From Bin55 sp964572845 (GTDB lineage: Bacteria > Pseudomonadota > Gammaproteobacteria > Pseudomonadales > Azotimanducaceae): a DNA stretch of 64,000 nt. Under the pieces are notes generated by a model. The model ran no database searches. It worked only from the letters and a program-made list of their open reading frames with translations, and had not been told where the DNA came from. Position numbers and translations under genes: made by a program. This document shows positions 25,201 through 32,984 of the stretch, piece by piece (position 1 is the stretch's first letter; the number at the start of each line of letters is the position of its first letter). The stretch spans positions 93,706 through 157,705 of the forward strand of contig CAZNFX010000010.1 of NCBI GenBank assembly GCA_964572845.1, given 5' to 3'.

Positions 25201-25647
25201 TTACGATTGCACGGAAATGCGCTTGGGCTGCGACGTGGCTCGCTTCTGAATTACAACTTCAAGAACGCCGTCCTTGCTTGAGGCAGAAATCTGTTCCGGA
25301 TCGGCTGTGTCGGGCAAGCTGAAGTTTCGCTCAAAGGATCCTTCAACACGCTCAAACCTTCGGAAATTTCCGTTTTCCTCCTCTCGCTCGAACTTACGCT
25401 CTCCTTTGATTGACAGCGTGCCGTCCTCGACAGTAATCTCGATGTCTTCCGCTTGCATTCCTGGCAGGTCCGCTCTCAATACGAACCGATCGGAATCGTC
25501 ATGGATGTCCGTTGCCGGAGTCCAATTGGAGGACTGCCGAGCCATTTGGCCAGCGACTCGTGGAAAAATGCTCCAAAAGTTGTCTTCAAAATCTCGCTGC
25601 AAATTGCTCGCAGGAGACCAAACTGGATATCGTTCTATGAGTTTCAT
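25201..25647 (-). CDS. Small heat-shock protein, Hsp20 family
   Basis: 148 residues with an alpha-crystallin domain from about residue 42 to 135: 'DIHDDSDRFVLRADLPGMQAED' in part at its start, 'LSIKGERKFE' in the middle and 'KDGVLEVVIQKR' at the end, where the 'G-x-L' motif of the family is GVL. The N-terminal arm is short and the C-terminal tail is 'PKRISVQS', carrying an I-x-V contact motif. It holds unfolding proteins as an ATP-independent chaperone in the cytoplasm. A GAGGAG ribosome-binding site precedes the start, and a sigma-32 promoter lies about 50 bases upstream. Confidence 0.95.
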   Translation of the reverse strand: MKLIERYPVWSPASNLQRDFEDNFWSIFPRVAGQMARQSSNWTPATDIHDDSDRFVLRADLPGMQAEDIEITVEDGTLSIKGERKFEREEENGNFRRFERVEGSFERNFSLPDTADPEQISASSKDGVLEVVIQKRATSQPKRISVQS

Positions 25648-25698
25648 ATTCGTTCTCCTCTTGTTGATGTCTTTGAGCTTTCGCTCGGTCTGGTTGAT

Positions 25699-25727
25699 AT
25701 ATGGGGCACCCTCTCCAGGATTTCAAG
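25699..25727 (-). promoter_or_regulatory. Sigma-32 (RpoH) heat-shock promoter of hsp20
   Basis: On the minus strand CTTGAA (25722-25727) and CCCCATAT (25699-25706) are separated by 15 bases. The RpoH consensus is CTTGAA, 13-17 bases, CCCCATNT. Both boxes match exactly and the start codon is 52 bases further down. Confidence 0.9.
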
Positions 25728-25765
25728 GGCAAGATCAAAATTGACATGAGCTTTTGTTTGAAATT

Positions 25766-27052
25766 ATGACTAGAGCAATCTATGCAGCCCTATCCCGTAT
25801 TGGTTTCCCGTTCGCTCTGGCATTTCTGCTGATTAGAGGGCTAATCGATCCGAGCTACCGAGCAAGGCGGCGCGAACGATTCGGGATTGTTCCAACAGGG
25901 CTGCCGCGAGACTGCATATGGGTTCACGCAGTGTCAGCTGGCGAAGCAATTGCCGCCATGCCGGTTGTTGAATTCCTACTCCAATCCTATCCCGACAGCG
26001 AAATCCTTGTCACTGCCACCACACCTACTGGATCCAAGGAAATCGTGCGTAGATTTGAAGATCGAGTGGGGCATTGCTACGCTCCCTACGACCTTCCCCG
26101 AGCGGTAGACCGCTTTCTGTCCAGCACTAGACCCCGTGCGCTTTTTCTCATGGAGACAGAACTTTGGCCCAACCTCGTGCAAGCAACTGCTCGCAGGGGT
26201 GCACCCGTTTATGTAATCAATGCACGCATGTCGGCGAAGTCAGCAAAAGGGTATTTGCGACTGAGGGACCTGGCGGCAGCCATGTTCGCTTGTGTTCAAG
26301 GAGTCGCTTGCCAGTACGACGACTCCGCGCAACGTTTCAAAGAGTTAGGCCTGCCACCAGAAAAAATCGTTACAACAGGCAGCATAAAGTTTGATGTTGG
26401 ATTGCCTCCACCCTTGCCAAAAGAGGTGACCGAGACGATGGAACGGCTCTGTGCCGTCACGGAAAACCTATGGATTGCGGGAAGCACACATCCATCAGAA
26501 GAGGAAGTCGCACTAACAGCGCACACCCAAGTTCGGGCTTCGTCTGAAAGTGCGATCCTAATACTTGCTCCAAGGCACATTAATCGTTGCTCGGAAATCT
26601 TAACCCTTTGTTATCGCCATGGTTTTCGTGCCTCAACGATTACATCTCCTGAGGTAGGCTCAGAAGTCCTAATCGTTGATCAGATGGGTTTGTTGTTTGG
26701 GCTCTACGGATTCGTCAGGGCTGCGTTCATCGGCGGCAGCTTGGAGGGCACTGGAGGACACAATCCAATCGAAGCTGCGGTGCATGGAGTCCCAATCGCT
26801 ATGGGTCCGGATAGGCGCAACTTCGACGAGGTCTGCAAACGATTCCACCAAGGCCGATGCCTAAACGACATCGGCAATGCCGACGATTTGGCCAAAACTA
26901 TTTCGCGACTGCTAAATGACCAACAGGAGTGGAATCAGCAGTCACAACGAGCACGCGAAGTTGTACTAGAAAATCAAGGTGCTTTGGTTCGCTTGAAATC
27001 CACGATTTCCGATTGGCTGTCAAGCGATCCTAGTTTCCTGAAAGAGAATTGA
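25766..27052 (+). CDS. waaA: 3-deoxy-D-manno-octulosonic acid (Kdo) transferase
   Basis: 428 residues from the ATG at 25766 (a TTG 12 bases upstream is also possible). WaaA/KdtA is an inner-membrane-bound GT-B glycosyltransferase that adds Kdo to lipid A precursor. The N-terminal anchor 'YAALSRIGFPFALAFLLIRG' and the family blocks 'WVHAVSAGEAIAAMPVV', 'TATTPTGSKEIV', 'METELWPNLV', 'INARMSAKSAKGY', 'VTTGSIKFD', 'STHPSEEE', 'ILAPRHINRC', 'GGSLEGTGGHNPIEAA' and 'MGPDRRNFDEVC' follow E. coli KdtA throughout. Its last 23 bases overlap the end of the convergent TolC-family gene. Confidence 0.96.
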   Translation: MTRAIYAALSRIGFPFALAFLLIRGLIDPSYRARRRERFGIVPTGLPRDCIWVHAVSAGEAIAAMPVVEFLLQSYPDSEILVTATTPTGSKEIVRRFEDRVGHCYAPYDLPRAVDRFLSSTRPRALFLMETELWPNLVQATARRGAPVYVINARMSAKSAKGYLRLRDLAAAMFACVQGVACQYDDSAQRFKELGLPPEKIVTTGSIKFDVGLPPPLPKEVTETMERLCAVTENLWIAGSTHPSEEEVALTAHTQVRASSESAILILAPRHINRCSEILTLCYRHGFRASTITSPEVGSEVLIVDQMGLLFGLYGFVRAAFIGGSLEGTGGHNPIEAAVHGVPIAMGPDRRNFDEVCKRFHQGRCLNDIGNADDLAKTISRLLNDQQEWNQQSQRAREVVLENQGALVRLKSTISDWLSSDPSFLKEN

Positions 27053-28454
27053 CCCGAGTTACCGTATTCTCGTTATCCATGAAGGCATTGAGCGCTTCGA
27101 TTTCCGCAACACTCAGGACGCCTGCACTCTGCTTCAGCCTCAAGAATCCTGTAATGTAGTCGTACTTGGTATTCTGGTAGGCCAATTGGGCGCCGAACAA
27201 TTGTTGCTGCGCATTCAATACCTCAACGATATTCCTAGTACCAACTTCGTAGCCGGTCACTGTGGCTTGGAGCGAGGCCTCACTTGATTGAATGGCTTTT
27301 CGTCGCGCTTCGGCTCTTAGCACGTCGGTAACGACAGTGCGAAATTGGCGCCGAACTTGCTCTTCGATGTTCTGTCTCTGCTGAATGAGCTGCAGCCGAG
27401 TTTGCTCCTTGTTCAAAGAGCTAATGCGATCCTGCACCCAACCTCGTCCATTTTGAAATTGCATGCTGAACGACAGGCCCCAACTAAAACCACGACTTTC
27501 GTAGGTGATATCGTAGGGGGCTATGATTTCTCCCAGTTGAAACGGTCTCTCGGATCTGTTGTAGTTGGCGGACAGGGTGACCTGCGGCACATTGTCCAAC
27601 AATCTTCCCCAGTGATTCAGTTTCTGTATTTCGTATGACTTCTCTTGCTGGAGGATTCCTGGATTATTCCTCATTGCCGTCGCAACCCACTCCTCCTCCG
27701 AATTTGGAACTGGATTTACGATTTCGAAGTCGTCGGCAAGGCGGGAGAGCTCTCCAATTGACTCCCCGGTAAGAACACGCAACTCTTCAAATACCACGTC
27801 CAGATCTCCGATAGCAGCGATTCTTCCAACGATGGCATTGTCATAGGATGCCTGTGCGTTCAAGACATCCGTACTAGCCGTCAAGCCTACTTCAAACCTT
27901 TGCTCGGCTTGCTCCAACTGCCGTTGAATGGCCTCTTCAGACCTTACCGCGTTCTCTAGTGCGTCGCGGGTTCTCAAGACGGCGAAATAAGACTCGACAA
28001 CTCGAACGATAAGAGCTTGTTCGGCACTCGTCAGACTATACTCGCTTGACGTCGTTTGTCTTCTCGAATTTATGACGCTTATGAATGTCGAGATGTTGAA
28101 TAGCGTCTGTGATGCCCCCACACTCCAACCAAGAGTTTCACTCTCCCTCTCATCCCAAACACCATTAGTTGCTGGATTGACGAAGAATTGGTAGTTTGGA
28201 TCAGCCAGCATAGCGTCCGGGTATGTAACGCGATTCCTGTTCGTGCTTGCGCCCCTAGGTAGGTTGAAACTAATGCTTGGAAGCAGTTGCGTATGGGCAG
28301 AGTAATTGTTCAGTTTTTGAATCCTGTTGCCGATCTGCGCCAACTTGAAGGTAGCATCGTTGGCATAAGCTTTGTCGTACACTTCGAGTATGTCTGCACC
28401 GCTAACCGACATGCAAAGCCACACAAGGGGAGTCGCGAGAAGGAATCGTTTCAT
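27030..28454 (-). CDS. tolC: TolC-family outer-membrane channel protein
   Basis: 474 residues from the ATG at 28454, preceded by AGGTG; a GTG nine bases upstream is possible. A signal peptide (KRFLLATPLVWLCMSVSGA) leads into the TolC architecture of two OEP repeats: 'LEVYDKAYANDATFKLAQ' at the start of the first, 'RFEVGLTASTDVLNAQASYD' near its end, and 'YEVGTRNIVEVLNAQQQLF' at the matching point of the second. TolC trimers form the outer-membrane exit for tripartite pumps and type I secretion; partner genes are not in this window. The gene is alone on its strand between waaA and an acyl-CoA dehydrogenase gene. Confidence 0.92.
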   Translation of the reverse strand: MKRFLLATPLVWLCMSVSGADILEVYDKAYANDATFKLAQIGNRIQKLNNYSAHTQLLPSISFNLPRGASTNRNRVTYPDAMLADPNYQFFVNPATNGVWDERESETLGWSVGASQTLFNISTFISVINSRRQTTSSEYSLTSAEQALIVRVVESYFAVLRTRDALENAVRSEEAIQRQLEQAEQRFEVGLTASTDVLNAQASYDNAIVGRIAAIGDLDVVFEELRVLTGESIGELSRLADDFEIVNPVPNSEEEWVATAMRNNPGILQQEKSYEIQKLNHWGRLLDNVPQVTLSANYNRSERPFQLGEIIAPYDITYESRGFSWGLSFSMQFQNGRGWVQDRISSLNKEQTRLQLIQQRQNIEEQVRRQFRTVVTDVLRAEARRKAIQSSEASLQATVTGYEVGTRNIVEVLNAQQQLFGAQLAYQNTKYDYITGFLRLKQSAGVLSVAEIEALNAFMDNENTVTRVNSLSGN

Positions 28455-28899
28455 TGGGGACACCTGAGATTTTGCGAGATTTTATCAGAGACCAAAAGCT
28501 AACAAGCCGTAGGCAAATCGCTCTAAATTGTGCCAGCTAGCTGACTATTCGGCATTCAATTTATTGCGAATTCCAATTTGAACAAATGCAGCTGACGTAG
28601 TTCAGCAAATGCTTTCCGCTTGTAGTCGGACGGTATATGTCTTCTACGGTGAGCAATTGCATATCCGTTGAAGCTTTAACTTGTACCCAAATTGAACAAG
28701 CGTCTTCCCTTCCTTTCTCATATCGGCAGAAAGAAGAGAAACTGTCGAAAGTACATACCAATTCTCCAATGGCCATTGAAGAATGTAGCAATTGTGAATT
28801 CCCGCTGTACATTACTACAAGCGAATCTTTCAAAAAGTTCTTTTTTGTTGATTATCATTCTTAGGTAATCCCTGTCTTGCTCGAGTCTCCCATATTGAA
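28455..28899. other. 445-base AT-rich gap with two undecided short reading frames
   Basis: The gap between the tolC-type gene and the acyl-CoA dehydrogenase gene is visibly richer in A and T than its surroundings. It holds two overlapping open frames on opposite strands: 28561-28833 minus (90 codons, Cys-rich, e.g. 'SFCRYEKGREDACSIW') and 28637-28864 plus (75 codons, with 'EECSNCEF'). Neither has a convincing ribosome-binding site, a recognisable family or a neighbour that supports it. I do not call either as a gene. The minus-strand frame is slightly the better of the two. Confidence 0.35.
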
Positions 28900-30069
28900 A
28901 TGAGCTTCCGTAGTGAAGTACGAGAATGGCTAAGAGCCTCCTGTCCTGAAAGTCTTCTGCGTACAGAAGGAAATCCAGAGTCCGGACGAAGAACACCTTT
29001 AAGAGGTGACCGTGAGAAGTGGCTGCTGCGAGCAGCGGAACGCGGCTTCACCGTCCCTATGTGGCCGAAACAATACGGAGGAGCGGGGCTAACCAAGGAT
29101 CAATATCTTGTACTCCTTGAAGAGATGAGAGCTATTGGTGCTCCATCGCCCTTGGGAGGCATGGGTGTGACGATGCTAGGTCCTACTCTGCTTGAGTATG
29201 GCGACAACGACCAAAAATTGCGACATTTGCCGCCCATCGCTCGCGGTGAGACTCGTTGGTGCCAGGGGTATTCCGAACCTGGTTCAGGCTCTGATTTGGC
29301 TTCATTGCAGACACGAGCCGTAGATGAGGGCGATCACTACCTTGTCAACGGCCAGAAGATTTGGACCTCTGGAGCTCAATATGCAGACTGGATCTTTTGC
29401 TTGGTGAGGACTGACCCGAATGCTCCCAAGCATGAAGGCATCAGTTTCCTACTGTTCTCTATGAATCAGCCGGGTGTGACGGTTCGCCCAATTCGGTTGA
29501 TTTCCGGTGCGTCGCCCTTCTGCGAAACTTTCTTCGACAACGCCATCGCAGACAAGAACGATCTTGTCGGCGGTCTGAACAGGGGATGGACAGTCGCCAA
29601 ACGACTTCTACAGCACGAACGATCAGGTATTGGCGCCCTCGCTTCTGGAAGAAATCGTGAGACCGGACCAGCACTCGAACGACTGGCGAAAGAACAATTG
29701 GGATCCAAAAACGGACGCATTCCCGACCAAAACCTGCGCTTGAAAATCTCGCAGCACTCCATGAACGCTGACGCTTTTCGCCTTACCCAAAAGCGAACTG
29801 TCGAGGAGTCGCAGGGCTCTACTCCTGGTCCGCAGACTTCCATTTTCAAGTACTACGGAGCCAACCTTCGTAAGGAGCGGTCGGAGCTGCAAGTCTCCAT
29901 GCTCGGATCACAAGGCATCACCTGGCACACCAAACGGGAAACTGGTACCGATGCAGCCCAAGCGATCACTAGAGATTGGCTCGCCGGCAAGGCTGGTTCA
30001 ATTGCGGGAGGCAGCAATGAAATTCAGTTGAACATCATCGCCAAACGCGTCTTGGAACTGCCTGACTAG
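28900..30069 (+). CDS. Acyl-CoA dehydrogenase family protein
   Basis: 389 residues in the three-domain acyl-CoA dehydrogenase layout: N-terminal helices ('MWPKQYGGAGLTKDQYLVLL'), the beta domain with the FAD-binding 'WCQGYSEPGSGSDLASLQT' and 'VNGQKIWTSGAQYADW', and a C-terminal helical domain ending in 'AGSIAGGSNEIQLNIIAKRVL', where the GGSNEIQ motif contacts FAD. These enzymes oxidise acyl-CoA thioesters at the alpha-beta bond and pass electrons to ETF. The sequence is of the 'FadE17/18-like' sort often seen in steroid or alicyclic acid degradation clusters, but no partner genes are present, so the substrate stays open. No strong promoter was seen. Confidence 0.92.
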   Translation: MSFRSEVREWLRASCPESLLRTEGNPESGRRTPLRGDREKWLLRAAERGFTVPMWPKQYGGAGLTKDQYLVLLEEMRAIGAPSPLGGMGVTMLGPTLLEYGDNDQKLRHLPPIARGETRWCQGYSEPGSGSDLASLQTRAVDEGDHYLVNGQKIWTSGAQYADWIFCLVRTDPNAPKHEGISFLLFSMNQPGVTVRPIRLISGASPFCETFFDNAIADKNDLVGGLNRGWTVAKRLLQHERSGIGALASGRNRETGPALERLAKEQLGSKNGRIPDQNLRLKISQHSMNADAFRLTQKRTVEESQGSTPGPQTSIFKYYGANLRKERSELQVSMLGSQGITWHTKRETGTDAAQAITRDWLAGKAGSIAGGSNEIQLNIIAKRVLELPD

Positions 30070-30123
30070 AGGTTTTTCGTGTAGAATGCGCAGCAAATTC
30101 CAGCCTGAATCGAGCAACAAGAA

Positions 30124-30399
30124 ATGGCACGAGTAACAGTAGAAGATTGCCTAGAACATGTAGAAAACCGCTTCGAGTTGGTCAGACTCGCATCGGAACG
30201 AGCTCGACAATTGCAGTTGCTCAACGGCGACCCCCTTGTGCCGGAGGAAAACGACAAGCACACAGTGATCGCCCTACGGGAAATTGCTGAAGGACTGGTC
30301 ACAGATGAAGTGCTATCCGATTCGGCAAGTGACTTGACCGAAGAAGTAACCCCCGTTACCCGGCTAGATCGAGGAGATGAGTCCTCCAGCGACTTCTGA
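30124..30399 (+). CDS. rpoZ: RNA polymerase omega subunit
   Basis: 91 residues. 'MARVTVEDCLEHVENRFELV' at the start and 'DPLVPEENDKHTVIALREIAEG' (both shortened in part) are the conserved omega blocks that cradle the C-terminus of beta-prime in RNA polymerase; the acidic tail is variable, as usual. The gene is the first of rpoZ-spoT-ridA-recG, a standard gammaproteobacterial set. Its last 23 bases overlap the beginning of spoT in another frame. Confidence 0.97.
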   Translation: MARVTVEDCLEHVENRFELVRLASERARQLQLLNGDPLVPEENDKHTVIALREIAEGLVTDEVLSDSASDLTEEVTPVTRLDRGDESSSDF

Positions 30400-32572
30400 G
30401 TCATACTTTCAAACCGAACTTGAGAAGCGCGCACGTCGTGATGAGCTTGCCGCACCACTCCTCGGCAACGAACTTGACCGTCGGCTAGACTACCTTTCGC
30501 CCACCCAAATTGGGTTGGTGGCAAAGGCCTACGAATACGCCGAAAAGGCCCATTCGGGACAACGCCGCAGAACTGGCCACTCGTACATTACCCACCCTCT
30601 TGCCGTGGCTAACATCCTTGCTGGCTTCAAGCTTGATCCTGAAACGATTTGCGCAGCATTGCTGCACGATGTTCTCGAGGACACAAGTGTCAGCAAGACC
30701 TCGCTGGCGAAAGTGTTCGGTGAGACTGTTGCCGATATCGTAGATGGCGTATCAAAACTCTCCCATCTCGTCGATAGCCACGCTGAAGCTCAGGCATTGA
30801 ACTTCTACAAGATGACGTTGAGCATGTCTCGCGACATTCGCGTCATACTCGTGAAATTGGCCGATCGACTGCACAACATGCGCACGATCGGGGTGATGAC
30901 GCGAGATAGCCGGAAAAGAATTGCCCGCGAAACGATGGATCTCTTCGTTCCCCTTGCCAATCGGCTGGGGATTTACGTGATAAAGCAGGAACTCGAACGC
31001 CTCTCCTTCGAAGCGCTCTACCCGCTTCGCTCCGACCGGCTGCAACGCTTGGTGGCACGAGTCCGACGAACGGCAAGGGATCAGATCAAGTCCGTGACGA
31101 GCAAGCTCAAATCTGGTTTCGCCGAAGCTGGTCTCGAAGCAAAGATCGAGTATGTCGAGACTGAACTTTATTCAATCTATCGATCGTTGCGCGACCATGA
31201 ACGCTCGTTCGACGCGTTCATGGATACGTTTACCTACCGAGTCGTCGTCAACTCGACGGATGACTGCTATCGAGCACTGGGCTTAGCCCACAATCTTTAC
31301 AAACCCAAGGTTCGGGAATTTCGCGACTACATCGCAATTCCAAAGTCGAATGGCTACCAATCGCTGCATGTAACTTTGATCGGGCCCTCTGCCAAGTCGC
31401 TCAAGCTGCTAATCCGTACCAAAAACATGGAAGACATCGCAAGCTATGGCCTGGTGGCTGGATGGATCAAGCATGAAGGCGATGACTCCGATGAGTCAGA
31501 CGAGGATCCTGCAACAAGCGGAGTCCACGAGTGGATCAGCAATCTCTTGAACCTTCAGGATCGTGGCGATGCAGTTCAGTTCATCGAGAATCTGAAAACG
31601 GATCTATTCCCAGATGACGTGTACGTCTTTACCCCTCAGGGTGACATCTTTGCATTGCCAGTCGGCTCTTGTGCCGTTGACTTCGCGTACGCCGTGCACA
31701 CGGATGTTGGCAACCAATGCGTAGCCTGTCGAATTGACGATCAAGTCGCTCCTCTTTCTACGGTCTTGGAATCGGGGCAGACGGTATCTATAGTTCGCGC
31801 GGCTGCCGCGCATCCTGACCCGATTTGGCTGAATTTTGTTCAAACTGCCAAGGCTAGGTCGGCAATCCGCGAGCGGCTGCGGTCTCGGGGCCAAGACGAA
31901 TCGATCGTTCTGGGCAAGACACTGCTGAACCGCTCCTTGTCCAATGCAAACACATCCCTGGAACAGCTGGACTTTCGCCGGCTGCGCAAGGTCTTCCGCG
32001 AGTTCAATGTGAGAAAGCGAAATGAGTTGTTCGAGGAAGTAGGCCGCGGCAACCTCTTGGCATATCAGGTAGCTCAACGGTTGCTTGACGAAGACGTAGC
32101 TGACCATGACACCACCAATATCGAACACGGAGCGCCGATCTACGTGCAAGGTGGCGAGCACATGGGCGTGAGATACGGAAGATGCTGTGGTCCCGTACCA
32201 GGTGATGAGATCATTGGACACATCTCGCAGGGTGAAGGACTCGTCGTGCATCGATCGAATTGCAAGAACATCAAGTCGATCAAAGCAAAGAGCACGATAA
32301 TGCCCGTAAGCTGGACGGATGATCCGCAGGGTGAATTCGTCACCAAACTGCGTCTCGACATAGCCCCCCATCTGGGCATCTTGGCCTCGCTGGCCGAATC
32401 GGTCAATTCGCTGGGCGCCGGCATCACCATGCTGGACGTTTCCGAAAGAACGCCTGAACTGTCCATAGTGCAGATGAACGTTGCGGTCCAGAACCTGAAG
32501 CACTTGCGGCGAATCATCAAGAGCTTGAATGCCCGGTCCGACACCACGAGCGTTCAACGGCATTTAACCTAA
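30377..32572 (+). CDS. spoT: Bifunctional (p)ppGpp synthetase/hydrolase SpoT
   Basis: 731 residues, the usual length. The hydrolase domain has the HD pair at 97-98 ('ALLHDVLED') and 'LVKLADRLHNMRT'. The synthetase domain has 'EFRDYIAIPKSNGYQSLH' from residue 314. A TGS domain follows from about 412 ('DDVYVFTPQGDIFALP'), then a conserved Cys-containing region ('YGRCCGPVPGDEIIG') and a C-terminal ACT domain (about 655-725). SpoT makes and degrades the alarmone ppGpp under carbon, fatty-acid or iron stress. An acidic insertion of about 15 residues ('GDDSDESDEDPA') lies between synthetase and TGS domains. The ATG start lies within the rpoZ reading frame, 23 bases before its end. Confidence 0.97.
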   Translation: MSPPATSESYFQTELEKRARRDELAAPLLGNELDRRLDYLSPTQIGLVAKAYEYAEKAHSGQRRRTGHSYITHPLAVANILAGFKLDPETICAALLHDVLEDTSVSKTSLAKVFGETVADIVDGVSKLSHLVDSHAEAQALNFYKMTLSMSRDIRVILVKLADRLHNMRTIGVMTRDSRKRIARETMDLFVPLANRLGIYVIKQELERLSFEALYPLRSDRLQRLVARVRRTARDQIKSVTSKLKSGFAEAGLEAKIEYVETELYSIYRSLRDHERSFDAFMDTFTYRVVVNSTDDCYRALGLAHNLYKPKVREFRDYIAIPKSNGYQSLHVTLIGPSAKSLKLLIRTKNMEDIASYGLVAGWIKHEGDDSDESDEDPATSGVHEWISNLLNLQDRGDAVQFIENLKTDLFPDDVYVFTPQGDIFALPVGSCAVDFAYAVHTDVGNQCVACRIDDQVAPLSTVLESGQTVSIVRAAAAHPDPIWLNFVQTAKARSAIRERLRSRGQDESIVLGKTLLNRSLSNANTSLEQLDFRRLRKVFREFNVRKRNELFEEVGRGNLLAYQVAQRLLDEDVADHDTTNIEHGAPIYVQGGEHMGVRYGRCCGPVPGDEIIGHISQGEGLVVHRSNCKNIKSIKAKSTIMPVSWTDDPQGEFVTKLRLDIAPHLGILASLAESVNSLGAGITMLDVSERTPELSIVQMNVAVQNLKHLRRIIKSLNARSDTTSVQRHLT

Positions 32573-32583
32573 GCTTTGAAACC

Positions 32584-32970
32584 ATGAATAGAGAAGCCAT
32601 TACTGCCGAGAATGCACCCGATGCGATCGGCCCCTACTCGCATGCAATCCGCGCAGGCAATGTCCTTTACCTGTCCGGCCAAATCGCTTTGGATCCCTCC
32701 ACTATGGAATTGGTCAGCGATTCGTTCCGGAAAGAAACCAAGCAGGTCTTTGCAAACATCGAGGCAGTGCTGAAGGCGGCCGGCGGGTCGTTGAAGGATG
32801 TTGCAAAAATGACGGTGTACCTAACGGACCTTGGAAATTTCGACACCGTCAACGCTGTTATGAGCGAAACTCTGCAGTATCCATTTCCTGCACGCGTAGC
32901 GGTGGGAGTTAGCGCGCTTCCTCGTGGCGCATCCATAGAAATCGAGACCATAGCTCTTCTGGACGAATAG
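32584..32970 (+). CDS. ridA: RidA-family reactive intermediate (enamine/imine) deaminase
   Basis: 128 residues of the YjgF/YER057c/UK114 family. RidA trimers hydrolyse the reactive enamines and imines that PLP enzymes such as threonine dehydratase release. 'GPYSHAIRAGNVLYLSGQIA' at the start and 'PARVAVGVSALPRGASIEIE' at the end are the family signature; the Arg in 'PARVAVG' is the catalytic position of the RidA subfamily. The gene stands 11 bases behind spoT and 14 before recG, a placement often seen in gammaproteobacteria. Confidence 0.96.
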   Translation: MNREAITAENAPDAIGPYSHAIRAGNVLYLSGQIALDPSTMELVSDSFRKETKQVFANIEAVLKAAGGSLKDVAKMTVYLTDLGNFDTVNAVMSETLQYPFPARVAVGVSALPRGASIEIETIALLDE

Positions 32971-32984
32971 CAACGGCACACGAA

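Noticed and set aside
31604..32563. Minus-strand frame of 319 codons opposite spoT
   Set aside because: Mirror of the TGS/ACT part of spoT; no recognisable protein features.
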